From an uncultured Kangiella sp. (lineage in GTDB: Bacteria > Pseudomonadota > Gammaproteobacteria > Enterobacterales > Kangiellaceae): a stretch of DNA of 64,000 nucleotides. Where the stretch lies: positions 868,001-932,000 of the forward strand of contig CANNCW010000001.1 in assembly GCA_947503345.1 (NCBI GenBank), read 5' to 3'. Both the position numbers and the translations under genes were made by a program. The first letter of the stretch is position 1, and each line of letters opens with the position of its first letter. The notes under the pieces were generated by a model. The model did not search any database. It saw nothing but the letters and a program-made list of their open reading frames with translations, and was not told the DNA's origin. Positions 1 to 9,413 of the stretch are shown here, one piece after another.

Positions 1-1545
1 GAAAGTTTTTATAAACGCTTAATGGAGTTACTTAATGAGAAAGGTTCTTGGCAGGGTGAGCTTGAAGCTATTAAAAGTGATGGTTCTATTTATCCTATTG
101 ATATCAATATTGATGTTGTTAGAAATAATGAGGGCCAGGTAATCAATTATGTCGGCGTATTTTCAGATATTACCTACCGTAAAATTGCTGAAAAAGAGCT
201 TCGCCGATTGGCAACTACCGATCAATTAACTCATTTACCTAATCGTAATACCTTTAGGTCTGAAGTTGAGTTGATTTTAAATAGTTCGGATGCTGGCAAA
301 GAACATGCACTCTTGTTTATTGATTTAGATAACTTTAAACGAATTAATGACTCTTTGGGACACAGTGTTGGGGATGAGTTACTTATTGCTGTGGCGGAAA
401 AATTAAGAGGAGTCATGCTGGATAATAAAGGTATGGTTGCCCGTTTAGGGGGAGATGAGTTTATTATCTTTATGGAAGATGTCGCCTCTTGGAGTCAACC
501 TGCGCAAGTTGCTCAATCGGTATTGGATGCTTTTGAACAGAAGTTGGAGTTAACCAACAATGAAATTCAAGTTTCTCCAAGTATCGGTGTAGTAATGTCT
601 CCGGAAAATGGCACTACCGCAGATGATTTATTAAGAAACGCCGATACGGCAATGTATTATGCAAAGAAGAAAGGAAAGAATACTTTCCAATTCTATACTC
701 AGCAGATGAACGAACAAGCCCAGATGCGTTTGAACTTAGAGAACGATCTGCGTAAGGCGATCGAACGAGATGAGTTTGTTGTCTTCTATCAGCCAAAGGT
801 TTGTTTAGAAACTGGAGTGATTAAAGGATTTGAGTCACTGGTTCGATGGCGTAGTGAGGAGCGAGGTCTTGTTATGCCTAACGAGTTTATTCCTTTAGCA
901 GAAGAAACAGGACTAATTGTTCCAATTAGCCAGCAAGTGATTGAAAAATCTTGTATACAAATTAGAGATTGGCAAAAACGTGGTTTGTTTGATGGCAAAA
1001 TGGCTATTAATCTCTCTGCAGTCCAGTTCTACCATGAAAATTTATGGGAAACAGTTAAAAATGCCATGCATTTGGCGAATTTAGAACCATCCAGTCTAGA
1101 ATTTGAGATAACCGAGGGAATGGTTATGCAAGATTTGGCCCACTCCATCCAGCAGATGAATACGCTTAAGGACATGGGTGTAGCTTTAGCATTAGATGAT
1201 TTTGGTGTTGGCTATTCTTCATTAGGTAACTTAAAAGACTTCCCAATTGATACACTTAAAATTGATCGCTCATTTATTTGGGATTTAGATGATTCTGAGC
1301 GAGATAAGAAGTTAGTGGCATCTATAATAACTTTAGCCCATAACTTAGATATCAAAGTGGTGGCAGAAGGAGTAGAAACCATAAAGCAAGTTGAAGCGCT
1401 TAAAGAAATGAATTGCGAGCAAATTCAAGGGTTTATATATAGTAGACCCTTGCCAGCATTTGAAATTGAAAAGCTTTTACAAGATCCAGAGGCAACCCTT
1501 GATAGAGCTCTTAAGGAAGCTGAAGCAGAAGGAAATGATCGCTAA
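1..1545 (+). CDS. PAS-GGDEF-EAL cyclic-di-GMP signalling protein, 5' end cut by the window
   Basis: The reading frame is open from base 1, so the N terminus lies outside the window; the first ATG in view (base 22) is internal. What remains is the end of a PAS/PAC sensor fold (DINIDVVRNNEGQVINYVGVFSDIT), a diguanylate cyclase domain with an intact GGDEF motif (ARLGGDEFIIF) and an EAL phosphodiesterase domain. The EAL signature reads ESL (FESLVRW), but the metal and catalytic positions NLSAVQF, EITEG, DDFGVGYSSL, KIDRSFI and EGVET are all present, so hydrolysis of c-di-GMP remains plausible. It probably makes and/or degrades c-di-GMP in the cytoplasm. The net activity cannot be told from sequence. 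Confidence 0.93.
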   Translation, partial: ESFYKRLMELLNEKGSWQGELEAIKSDGSIYPIDINIDVVRNNEGQVINYVGVFSDITYRKIAEKELRRLATTDQLTHLPNRNTFRSEVELILNSSDAGKEHALLFIDLDNFKRINDSLGHSVGDELLIAVAEKLRGVMLDNKGMVARLGGDEFIIFMEDVASWSQPAQVAQSVLDAFEQKLELTNNEIQVSPSIGVVMSPENGTTADDLLRNADTAMYYAKKKGKNTFQFYTQQMNEQAQMRLNLENDLRKAIERDEFVVFYQPKVCLETGVIKGFESLVRWRSEERGLVMPNEFIPLAEETGLIVPISQQVIEKSCIQIRDWQKRGLFDGKMAINLSAVQFYHENLWETVKNAMHLANLEPSSLEFEITEGMVMQDLAHSIQQMNTLKDMGVALALDDFGVGYSSLGNLKDFPIDTLKIDRSFIWDLDDSERDKKLVASIITLAHNLDIKVVAEGVETIKQVEALKEMNCEQIQGFIYSRPLPAFEIEKLLQDPEATLDRALKEAEAEGNDR

Positions 1546-1676
1546 GCCCCTTATTTGGCAACACTTTTAGCAATCACTTTTAAAAATTGTTGCAAATTTA
1601 GGCAAATCATTTGATTGGCTGTTAAGGGTTTGAGACAATATGCGACTTAAAAATACCCTATCTAATTGGAGATTCG

Positions 1677-3686
1677 ATGTCTGCATCATCGCCTAGTCGT
1701 TTTGAGATGGCCAATGCCATCCGTGCCTTAAGTATGGACGCCGTCCAAAAAGCCAAGTCTGGTCACCCTGGAGCCCCAATGGGAATGGCGGACATCGCGC
1801 AAGTTCTTTGGAATGATTACTTTAAACACAATCCAAATAATCCAAATTGGGTTAATCGCGATCGTTTTGTAATGTCCAATGGCCACGGCTCAATGATGGT
1901 TTATTCAACTCTCCACTTAACGGGTTATGATGTTTCAATTGAAGATATTAAAGATTTCCGTCAAATTCATTCTAAAACGCCAGGTCATCCTGAGTATGGA
2001 TACACGCCAGGTGTTGAAACAACGACTGGTCCATTAGGTCAAGGTATCGCCAACGCAGTTGGTTTTGCCATTGCGGAAAAAACACTGGCAGCTCAATTCA
2101 ACCAACCAGGCCATGATGTGATTGACCACAACACTTATGTGTTTATGGGTGACGGTTGTTTGATGGAAGGTATTTCACACGAAGTCTGCTCATTGGCGGG
2201 CACTTTAGGTTTAGGCAAGTTAATTGTTTTCTGGGATGACAATGGCATCTCAATTGATGGTGAAGTGGAAGGCTGGTTCTCAGACGATACGCCAAAACGT
2301 TTCGAGTCTTACGGCTGGCAAGTAGTGGCTGGTGTAGATGGCCACGATCCACAAGCAATCATTAATGCTGTTGAGCAAGCTAAAGCTGACGAAAATCGCC
2401 CAACCTTGATTTGTTGTAAAACCACTATCGGTTTTGGCTCGCCAAACAAAGAAGGTAAAGAAGATTGTCACGGTGCGCCATTGGGTGAAGATGAAATTGC
2501 ATTAACTCGTGAAAAATTAGGCTGGACCGCTCCTGCATTTGAGATCCCAAGTGAGATTGCCAATGCTTGGAATGCGCAAGAAACTGGCGCAGCAAATGAA
2601 GCTGCTTGGAATGAACAGTTTGCAGCTTATGAAGCTGCCCACCCAGAATTAGCGAAAGAATTAATGCGTCGCCTAAATTCAGAATTACCAAGTAATTTCC
2701 AAGCAGAAGCGCAAAAGTACATTGAAAGTTTACAAGCAGAAGGTCCAACCGTTGCTTCACGTAAAGCATCGCAAATGGCTTTAAATGCTTACGCACCATT
2801 ATTACCTGAAATGGTTGGTGGCTCTGCGGATTTAGCTGGCTCAAACTTAACCATTCACGCTGGCTCGAAAGGTATTGATGCTAAAGATGCTTCTGGAAAT
2901 TATTTATATTACGGCGTTCGTGAATTCGGCATGTGCGCTATTATGAATGGTATGTCACTACACGGTGGTTTAATGCCATATGGTGGTACTTTCCTTATCT
3001 TTATGGAATATGCGCGCAATGCAGTCCGTATGGCGGCATTGATGAAGCAGCAATCAATTTATGTGTTTACTCACGATTCGATCGGCTTGGGCGAAGATGG
3101 CCCAACGCACCAGCCAGTTGAGCAATTAGCCAATATGCGATTAACGCCAAACTGTTCGGTGTGGCGTCCTTGCGATGCAGTGGAAACTGCGGTGGCATGG
3201 AAAGCGGCAATTGAAAATCAGACTGGGCCAACAGCTTTGAGTTTGTCACGTCAAAATTTGAAACATCAAGCCCGTACTAATGAGCAGCTTGAAAATATCA
3301 CTCGTGGTGCTTATATCATTAAAGATTCAGCAGGAAAGCCAGACGCAATTTATATTGCTACAGGTTCTGAAGTTGAGCTAGCGATGGACGCCGCTGAGCA
3401 AATGGCATCTGAAGGGAAGCAAGTACGCGTGGTTTCAATGCCATCAACTGATGTGTTCGATGCGCAGGATTCTACATACAAAGAATCGGTATTACCAAGC
3501 ACAGTGACCAAACGTATTGCCATTGAAGCGGGTATAGCTGATTACTGGTACAAATACGTTGGCTTAAATGGTGCGGTTGTCGGCATGACAAGCTTTGGTG
3601 AGTCAGCACCAGCAGGTGAATTATTTAAACATTTCGGTTTCACAGTGGATAACATTGTGGCTGAGACAAAAAAACTTTTTTCTTAA
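1677..3686 (+). CDS. tktA: transketolase
   Basis: Full-length transketolase of 669 residues, the normal bacterial size. It moves two-carbon ketol units between pentose- and hexose-phosphates using thiamine diphosphate. The N-terminal half carries the TPP/metal site ([11 protein letters not shown] followed by DDN), and the signatures [17 protein letters not shown] and PVEQLANMR are present. The ATG follows TTGGAGATTCG, a reasonable ribosome site. It starts a run tkt-gap-pgk-fba on one strand, as in many gammaproteobacteria; only 26 bases separate it from gap. The 131-base gap upstream shows no obvious regulatory motif. Confidence 0.97.
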   Translation: MSASSPSRFEMANAIRALSMDAVQKAKSGHPGAPMGMADIAQVLWNDYFKHNPNNPNWVNRDRFVMSNGHGSMMVYSTLHLTGYDVSIEDIKDFRQIHSKTPGHPEYGYTPGVETTTGPLGQGIANAVGFAIAEKTLAAQFNQPGHDVIDHNTYVFMGDGCLMEGISHEVCSLAGTLGLGKLIVFWDDNGISIDGEVEGWFSDDTPKRFESYGWQVVAGVDGHDPQAIINAVEQAKADENRPTLICCKTTIGFGSPNKEGKEDCHGAPLGEDEIALTREKLGWTAPAFEIPSEIANAWNAQETGAANEAAWNEQFAAYEAAHPELAKELMRRLNSELPSNFQAEAQKYIESLQAEGPTVASRKASQMALNAYAPLLPEMVGGSADLAGSNLTIHAGSKGIDAKDASGNYLYYGVREFGMCAIMNGMSLHGGLMPYGGTFLIFMEYARNAVRMAALMKQQSIYVFTHDSIGLGEDGPTHQPVEQLANMRLTPNCSVWRPCDAVETAVAWKAAIENQTGPTALSLSRQNLKHQARTNEQLENITRGAYIIKDSAGKPDAIYIATGSEVELAMDAAEQMASEGKQVRVVSMPSTDVFDAQDSTYKESVLPSTVTKRIAIEAGIADYWYKYVGLNGAVVGMTSFGESAPAGELFKHFGFTVDNIVAETKKLFS

Positions 3687-3712
3687 AACTGTAGTTATTT
3701 TGGAGATATAAA

Positions 3713-4714
3713 ATGACAGTTAAAGTAGCAATTAATGGTTATGGTCGTATTGGCCGCACAGCACTTCGCGCAATCTATGAACATGGCTATCGTGATCGCA
3801 TCCAAGTGGTAGCGATTAACTCTTCGCACCCAGCGGAAACTACAGTTCACTTAACAAAGTACGATACTACTCATGGTCGTTTTAACGCTGACGTTTCAAC
3901 AGATGGCGACACTATGATAGTAAATGGTGACAAAATTAAATTGTACGCTGAGCGTAACCCAGAATTGATTCCTTGGGGCGATCAAGAAGTTGACGTAGTA
4001 TTCGAATGTACTGGCGTATTTAAAGACCAAGCTGGAGCATCTAAGCACTTTAAAGGTGGCGCGAAGAAAGTATTGATTTCTGCTCCAGGCGCAGCAGACG
4101 TTGATGCAACAGTTGTATTTGGTGTTAATGATGACATCTTAAAGCCAGAGCATCGCGTAGTTTCAAACGCATCTTGTACTACAAACTGCTTAGCTCCATT
4201 GGCTAAAGTATTAAACGACACAGTTGGTATCAAGTCTGGTTTAGTAAACACTATCCACGCTTACACTAATGACCAAAAATTAATTGATAATCAACATAAA
4301 GATTTGCGTCGTGCTCGTGCAGCAGCTCAAAGCATTATCCCAACTAAGACAGGCGCGGCTAAAGCGGTAGGCTTAGTATTGCCTGAATTAAATGGCGTGA
4401 TGGACGGTTTTGCAATGCGTGTTCCAACCATAAACGTTTCATGTGTGGATTTAACTTTTGAAGCGAATCGAGATACTTCAGCAGAAGAGATCAATGAAAT
4501 CGTGAAGAAAGCGGCTGATGAACACGTACTTTGTTACAACGACGAACCATTAGTATCTATCGACTTTAACCACAGCCCAGCTTCATCAACTTTTGACGCA
4601 GGTCAAACGCGAGTGATGAATGGTAACTTGGTTAAAGTAGTAACTTGGTACGATAATGAGTGGGGTTTCAGTAACCGTATGTTAGACGTCGCTATCAAGA
4701 TGATGGCTGTTTAA
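3713..4714 (+). CDS. gap: type I glyceraldehyde-3-phosphate dehydrogenase (Epd/GapB-like)
   Basis: 333-residue GAPDH with the Rossmann motif INGYGRIGR, the active site SASCTTNC-type segment ([11 protein letters not shown], Cys155), and the C-terminal [12 protein letters not shown]. It interconverts glyceraldehyde-3-P and 1,3-bisphosphoglycerate. The loop after the second beta strand reads AINSSHPAE: the Asp that binds the NAD ribose in E. coli GapA (AINDLLD) is Ser37 here. Bacillus GapB and other NADP-using enzymes also lack it, so NADP or dual cofactor use is inferred. It occupies the position of epd in E. coli, but its sequence does not clearly choose between Gap and Epd. The stop codon is part of the left arm of a long inverted repeat. 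Confidence 0.93.
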   Translation: MTVKVAINGYGRIGRTALRAIYEHGYRDRIQVVAINSSHPAETTVHLTKYDTTHGRFNADVSTDGDTMIVNGDKIKLYAERNPELIPWGDQEVDVVFECTGVFKDQAGASKHFKGGAKKVLISAPGAADVDATVVFGVNDDILKPEHRVVSNASCTTNCLAPLAKVLNDTVGIKSGLVNTIHAYTNDQKLIDNQHKDLRRARAAAQSIIPTKTGAAKAVGLVLPELNGVMDGFAMRVPTINVSCVDLTFEANRDTSAEEINEIVKKAADEHVLCYNDEPLVSIDFNHSPASSTFDAGQTRVMNGNLVKVVTWYDNEWGFSNRMLDVAIKMMAV

Positions 4715-4835
4715 GCGGTCTTTTTTGCCTTATGCTTCGTTGCGATTAATTTTTCGCTTGCTCATGTACTGTTGTACATGACGCGGCGCAAAAAATTAAT
4801 CACGCCTCGCCTAAGACCAAAAATCTCCGCTTAAA
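4710..4835. repeat. double-armed hairpin repeat, copy A (after gap)
   Basis: This 126-base inverted structure fills most of the gap-pgk spacer. The outer arms TTTAAGCGG (4710-4718) and CCGCTTAAA (4827-4835) are exact complements and include the gap stop codon. The inner arms GATTAATTTTT (4744-4754) and AAAAATTAATC (4791-4801) are also complementary. The centre is TCATGTAC-TGTT-GTACATGA. Between outer and inner arms lie the family words TTATGCTTCGTTG and GCCTCGCCTAAG. Copies B and C have the same spacing but different arm sequences. It may also act as a transcription attenuator. Confidence 0.85.
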
Positions 4836-4915
4836 GAAATAATGCAAAGGCTTTTTTCGGAAAGTCTTTTGCGTTTTTAAGATTTAAGAATATTTTTAAT
4901 AAAAGGTTCTAAAAC

Positions 4916-6109
4916 ATGAATGTTTTAAGAATGGCTGATTTGGATTTGAATGGTAAGCGTGTGCTTATTCGTGAAGATCTGAATGTCCCAGTTAAAGACG
5001 GAAAAATTACCAGTGATGTTCGAATTCAGGCATCAATTCCGACCATTAAGTTAGCGTTAGAAAAAGGCGCTAAAGTTATGGTGATGTCACATCGTGGTCG
5101 TCCGACGGAAGGTGTCTTGACGGAAAAAGATTCCATGAAAATTGTTGCTGATTATTTGAACGAACAATTGGATGCACCTGTACGATTGGTTTCAGAGTAT
5201 CTAACTGGGGTTGAAGTTGAGCAAGGCGAAGTGGTTGTTTTTGAGAATGTGCGTTGCAATGTTGGCGAAAAGGCTAACGATGATCGCTTATCAAAAATGT
5301 ACGCAGATTTGTGTGACGTTTTTGTACACGATGCATTTGGTTGTGCTCATCGAGCACAAGCTTCTACTCATGGCGTAGCGAAATTTGCATCAACTGCCTG
5401 TGCAGGACTGTTGTTGTCAGGTGAATTAGAAGCATTGGGTAAAGCTTTAGACAATCCAGCGCGCCCAATGGTGGCAATTGTTGGCGGATCAAAAGTTTCG
5501 ACCAAGTTAACTGTGCTAGAAAAGTTATCGGGAATCGTTGACCAATTAATCGTTGGTGGTGGCATTGCAAATACTTTTATTGCCGCAACTGGCAATGAAG
5601 TGGGCAAGTCTTTGTATGAAGAAGATTTAATCCCTGAAGCAAAACGATTGATTGAACAAGCAAAAGCCAATGGCGGTGATATTCCAGTGCCAGTGGATGT
5701 GATTACAGGTAAGGAATTTTCAGAAAATGCAGTGGCTGAAGCTAAAGGCGTTTCCGATGTTACTAGTGATGATATGATTTTTGACATTGGTGAAAAGTCA
5801 GCGGAGCATTTAGCAAGCATTCTAGCCGAAGCAAAAACTATTGTTTGGAATGGCCCTGTCGGTGTTTTTGAATTTGATCAATTTGGTAAAGGCACTGAAA
5901 TTATTTCGAGAGCAATCGCAGCTAGCGATGCTTTCTCAATAGCAGGCGGCGGCGACACGGTTGCAGCAGTGGATAAGTACGGAATTAAAGATCAAGTATC
6001 GTATATTTCAACTGGCGGTGGCGCTTTCTTAGAATTTTTAGAAGGCAAAGAATTACCTGCGGTTGCGATTCTTGAACAAAGAGCGCAACAGGCAAAAGAA
6101 TTAGCATAA
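4916..6109 (+). CDS. pgk: phosphoglycerate kinase
   Basis: 397 residues, typical of bacterial PGK. It transfers phosphate between 1,3-bisphosphoglycerate and ADP. Visible signatures are [13 protein letters not shown] near the N terminus, the substrate region VMSHRGRP, the hinge and nucleotide site ([15 protein letters not shown]) and the C-terminal GGGDTVAA and [11 protein letters not shown]. Upstream is AAAAGG before the ATG. It lies 201 bases after gap (the spacer is repeat copy A) and 12 bases before fba, so pgk and fba are surely co-transcribed. Confidence 0.97.
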   Translation: MNVLRMADLDLNGKRVLIREDLNVPVKDGKITSDVRIQASIPTIKLALEKGAKVMVMSHRGRPTEGVLTEKDSMKIVADYLNEQLDAPVRLVSEYLTGVEVEQGEVVVFENVRCNVGEKANDDRLSKMYADLCDVFVHDAFGCAHRAQASTHGVAKFASTACAGLLLSGELEALGKALDNPARPMVAIVGGSKVSTKLTVLEKLSGIVDQLIVGGGIANTFIAATGNEVGKSLYEEDLIPEAKRLIEQAKANGGDIPVPVDVITGKEFSENAVAEAKGVSDVTSDDMIFDIGEKSAEHLASILAEAKTIVWNGPVGVFEFDQFGKGTEIISRAIAASDAFSIAGGGDTVAAVDKYGIKDQVSYISTGGGAFLEFLEGKELPAVAILEQRAQQAKELA

Positions 6110-6121
6110 GAGGAATTAGAA

Positions 6122-7186
6122 ATGGCATTAATTACATTAAGACAGTTATTGGATCACGCGGCGGAAAATGCATACGGTATTCCAGCGTTTAACGTCAACA
6201 ATTTAGAACAGATGCGTGCAGTAATGCAGGCAGCTGATGAAACTGACTCTCCAGTAATTGTTCAAGCTTCAGCAGGGGCTCGTAAATACGCAGGCTCAAA
6301 CTTTTTACGCCACTTAATTTTAGCGGCGACTGAAGAGTTTCCACATATCCCAGTTTGCATGCACCAAGATCACGGCGCTTCTCCAGCAATTTGTCAGCAG
6401 TCGATTCAATTGGGCTTCACATCGGTAATGATGGATGGATCTTTAGAAGAAGACATGAAAACACCAGCTTCTTATGAGTACAACTCTCGTGTTACAAAAC
6501 TTGCAACAGACATGGCTCACGCTTGCGGTGTTTCAGTTGAAGGTGAATTAGGTTGTCTTGGCTCATTAGAAACTGGAATGGCTGGTGAAGAAGATGGTTC
6601 CGGTGCGGAAGGTATTTTAACTGAAGATCAGCTATTAACCGATCCAGAAGAAGCAGCACAATTCGTTAAAGATACTGGTGTTGATGCTTTAGCTATCGCC
6701 ATTGGTACTTCTCACGGTGCTTATAAATTTACCCGCCCACCTACAGGTGATGTACTTTCGATTGATCGTATCAAAGCAATTCATAAGCGTATTCCTGATA
6801 CTCATTTGGTAATGCATGGCTCTTCATCTGTACCACAAGATTGGTTAGCAGTAATCAATGAGTATGGCGGTGACTTGGGTGAGACTTACGGTGTACCAGT
6901 TGAAGAAATTCAAGAAGGTATCAAAAATGGTGTACGTAAAGTTAACATTGATACTGACTTACGTTTAGCGGCTACTGGCGCAGTTCGTAAATTTTTACAG
7001 CACAATCCAAAAGAGTTTGATCCACGCAAATATAACAAAGTAGCGCAAGATGCGATGCAAGCAATTTGTAAAGCACGTTACGAAGCTTTCAACACAGCTG
7101 GCCACGCGTCAAAAATTAAACCAATTAATTTAGAACAAATGGCGATTGATTATAAAGCTGGGAAATTAGATCCACGAGTTAATTGA
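6122..7186 (+). CDS. fba: class II fructose-bisphosphate aldolase
   Basis: 354-residue zinc-dependent aldolase of the longer class II (CbbA/FbaA-type) branch. It cleaves or forms fructose-1,6-bisphosphate. The motifs seen are [11 protein letters not shown] at the N terminus, the metal-binding CMHQDHGAS, and [23 protein letters not shown], followed by the phosphate-binding [10 protein letters not shown] and the potassium/phosphate loop [12 protein letters not shown]. It ends the tkt-gap-pgk-fba run, and a strong rho-independent terminator follows 14 bases later. Confidence 0.97.
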   Translation: MALITLRQLLDHAAENAYGIPAFNVNNLEQMRAVMQAADETDSPVIVQASAGARKYAGSNFLRHLILAATEEFPHIPVCMHQDHGASPAICQQSIQLGFTSVMMDGSLEEDMKTPASYEYNSRVTKLATDMAHACGVSVEGELGCLGSLETGMAGEEDGSGAEGILTEDQLLTDPEEAAQFVKDTGVDALAIAIGTSHGAYKFTRPPTGDVLSIDRIKAIHKRIPDTHLVMHGSSSVPQDWLAVINEYGGDLGETYGVPVEEIQEGIKNGVRKVNIDTDLRLAATGAVRKFLQHNPKEFDPRKYNKVAQDAMQAICKARYEAFNTAGHASKIKPINLEQMAIDYKAGKLDPRVN

Positions 7187-7200
7187 TTCTTAGCGCTAAT

Positions 7201-7226
7201 AAAAAGCCGGCAGTAGCCGGCTTTTT
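7201..7226. terminator. bidirectional terminator after fba
   Basis: Perfect hairpin AAAAAGCCGGC-AGTA-GCCGGCTTTTT with 11-base arms, placed between the ends of fba (plus) and the convergent lipoprotein gene (minus). T-runs on both sides allow function in either direction. Confidence 0.95.
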
Positions 7227-7227
7227 A

Positions 7228-7629
7228 TTAATCGAAAACGTACGGACAACCACCATATTGATTGTGCTTTTCATCCCATCTTCGTACATCATTTGCACGA
7301 CGCCACCGGGAATGAAAGAACTCCATAAGACATTTCCCTTCTTCCAATTCCACTAAAAGAGTGTCAAATTCTTTAACTTCATTATAAGGCGGATAAGTTT
7401 CACTGGCTCCCCAAGTAATACCTCCGCTACGTGCAGCGTATGCATGCCAAAAAGATTCTATCGCTAACCAGTTTTCGTAGGGTTTATTCCAAGCCAAAAG
7501 CTCATTATTAACTGTCTTGATTTCACCATCAGAAAAACCAGCGCTATTTTGAAGTGATATAGCATGAGAAGGTTTATTACAATTAGTAATAAATAGGCAG
7601 AAAAATAAAATTGTTATTAACTTATACAT
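7228..7629 (-). CDS. small probable lipoprotein of unknown function
   Basis: 133 residues. The N terminus MYKLITILFFCLFITNC is a signal peptide whose Cys17 could be the lipidation site, though the lipobox is unusual (Asn before Cys). The mature part is rich in Trp and Tyr (FWHAYAARSGGITWGASETYPPY) and ends HNQYGGCPYVFD, with two further cysteines that could form a disulfide. I do not recognise the family. It lies 15 bases downstream of serA on the same strand, so the two are probably co-transcribed. Confidence 0.65.
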   Translation of the reverse strand: MYKLITILFFCLFITNCNKPSHAISLQNSAGFSDGEIKTVNNELLAWNKPYENWLAIESFWHAYAARSGGITWGASETYPPYNEVKEFDTLLVELEEGKCLMEFFHSRWRRANDVRRWDEKHNQYGGCPYVFD

Positions 7630-7644
7630 AAAGTTCTCATTAAT

Positions 7645-8877
7645 TTAATATAAAACTCGTGCTCGAATAGTGCCTTCAATCTCACGCATTTTTTCTAACG
7701 CGATGCTGCTAGAACTCTCATCAATGTCAGTAACTACATAACCGACTTGATCTTTTGTCTGTAAATATTGAGCTGAAATATTAACGTTGTTCTTTGCAAG
7801 AATATTCGTTATTTGGGAAAGCATACCGGGTTGGTTCTTATGTATATGCAAGATTCGATGAGTGCCAGTATGGGCTGGTAGTGCTACTTCGGGAAAGTTG
7901 ACCGAAGAAACGGTTGAGCCATTGTTACTGTATTTGATCATTTTTTCTGTAACTTCGATCGAAATGTTTTCCTGTGCTTCTTGAGTAGAGCCACCAATGT
8001 GCGGTGTAAGTATTACATTATCAAATTGACGTAATGGTGATTCAAATAGTTCAGCATTAGATTTTGGCTCGGTTGGAAATACATCCAATGCGGCGCCTGC
8101 AATATGTTGATTGGAAAGTGCCTCGGTAAGCGCTTCGATATCGACCACGGTACCACGTGAAGCGTTAATTAAAATGGAGTTCTGCTTCATCTGCGCTAGC
8201 TGATTACGACCGATCATTCCCTGGGTTAAATCAGTTTCAGGAACGTGCAAAGAAATAACGTCAGATTGGGCTAGCAATTGATCAAAGTTGGTTTCTTGTT
8301 CCGCATTACCAAGGGATAGCTTGTTTTCGATGTCATAGAAGCGAACTTTCATGCCAATGCCTTCTGCCATAATTCCTAGCTGAGTGCCAATATGGCCATA
8401 GCCAATAATGCCAAGGGTTTTACCTCTGGCTTCATTGGAATTTGTCGCGGTTTTCAACCATTCGCCACGATGCGCCGCAGCGTTCTTAGCAGGAATACCA
8501 CGAAGAAGCATGATCATTTCGCCTAAAACCAATTCGGCAACACTGCGGGTATTGGAATAAGGAGCATTAAAAACCGGAATGCCGTGAGCTTGGGCGGCGG
8601 ATAAATTGACTTGATTGGTGCCAATACAAAAACATCCAACGGAGACGAGTTTTTTAGCATGGCCTAAAACTTCTGGTGTTAATTGAGTTCGAGAGCGGAT
8701 CCCTAAAAAGTGAGTATCAGAAATTTCATGGATTAGCTCATCACCAGATAAAGCCGTTTTGAGGTATTTAATATTAGTGTAACCGTCTTGTTCAAATAAG
8801 GCTTGAGTTTTAGGGTGAACTCCTTCTAGCAGTAGGACTTTAAGTTGGTCTTTTTGGTACGAAATGTTGCTAGCCAT
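7645..8877 (-). CDS. serA: D-3-phosphoglycerate dehydrogenase
   Basis: 410 residues, the same length as E. coli SerA. It oxidises 3-phosphoglycerate in the first step of serine synthesis. Visible features are the substrate-binding N-terminal domain (VGCFCIGTNQVNL), the NAD motif GIIGYGHIGTQLG, catalytic Arg in NASRGTVVD, Glu in DVFPTEP and His in LTPHIGGST. A C-terminal ACT domain (about residues 340-410, HKNQPGMLSQITNILA) suggests allosteric inhibition by serine. Divergent from the acyl carrier protein gene across 184 bases. Confidence 0.96.
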   Translation of the reverse strand: MASNISYQKDQLKVLLLEGVHPKTQALFEQDGYTNIKYLKTALSGDELIHEISDTHFLGIRSRTQLTPEVLGHAKKLVSVGCFCIGTNQVNLSAAQAHGIPVFNAPYSNTRSVAELVLGEMIMLLRGIPAKNAAAHRGEWLKTATNSNEARGKTLGIIGYGHIGTQLGIMAEGIGMKVRFYDIENKLSLGNAEQETNFDQLLAQSDVISLHVPETDLTQGMIGRNQLAQMKQNSILINASRGTVVDIEALTEALSNQHIAGAALDVFPTEPKSNAELFESPLRQFDNVILTPHIGGSTQEAQENISIEVTEKMIKYSNNGSTVSSVNFPEVALPAHTGTHRILHIHKNQPGMLSQITNILAKNNVNISAQYLQTKDQVGYVVTDIDESSSSIALEKMREIEGTIRARVLY

Positions 8878-9061
8878 GGTGTTTCTTGAAATTTAGCGAT
8901 TGAGCCCCTATTTAAACAAATCAGACCAGCGTGATAAAGTGTTTTTTGCTTAGTATCAAAGGTAAAAAAGTATAAGAAACCAGCGATTTATTAAAGCTGA
9001 CCTGATACAATGCTGCGCGCTAGATTGAAGCTTATTTTTATAGTTACCGAGAGGTCGTTAG

Positions 9062-9325
9062 ATGACGATTCGTATTAATTTTGACAAGTTAGTTACGATT
9101 TTAAGTGAAACATTGTCGATTGATGCAGGCGAGTTCGCCGAAGATACTTTATTATTAGGGAATTTTCCTGAATTTGATTCTATGGCGATAGTTTCAATTT
9201 TGATGGAACTAGAAGAGCAGTTTGGAATCAGTATTGCCGAAGATGAGTTAACTGGTGATGCTTTCGAGTCAGTAAATAGTCTCTTGGAATTTATCGATCT
9301 ACAACAAGCCGCAACTGCGATTTAA
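9062..9325 (+). CDS. acyl carrier protein of the exosortase/PEP-CTERM-associated type
   Basis: 87 residues with the carrier-protein fold and a clear phosphopantetheine attachment motif EFDSMAI (Ser40). It differs from housekeeping AcpP (DSLDTVE type). Similar stand-alone carriers occur in exosortase-associated exopolysaccharide loci. The two genes downstream encode PrsK and PrsR of that same system, which supports the assignment. No acyltransferase or ligase is nearby, so the acyl group carried is unknown. Confidence 0.8.
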   Translation: MTIRINFDKLVTILSETLSIDAGEFAEDTLLLGNFPEFDSMAIVSILMELEEQFGISIAEDELTGDAFESVNSLLEFIDLQQAATAI

Positions 9326-9413
9326 TATCAATTTCACAACTCTTATCTCAAAAATTGGCTTTTTTCTAAAATTTCTTTTATAACAAGAAGATAATAAAGC
9401 AAATTTGACTTAA

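Noticed and set aside
2425-2844. 139-codon open frame on the minus strand
   Set aside because: Antisense to transketolase, with no family signature.
4710-4835. Plain terminator or insertion sequence remnant
   Set aside because: It has no coding capacity or target-site duplication, and two further copies with the same architecture but different arms point to a distinct repeat family.
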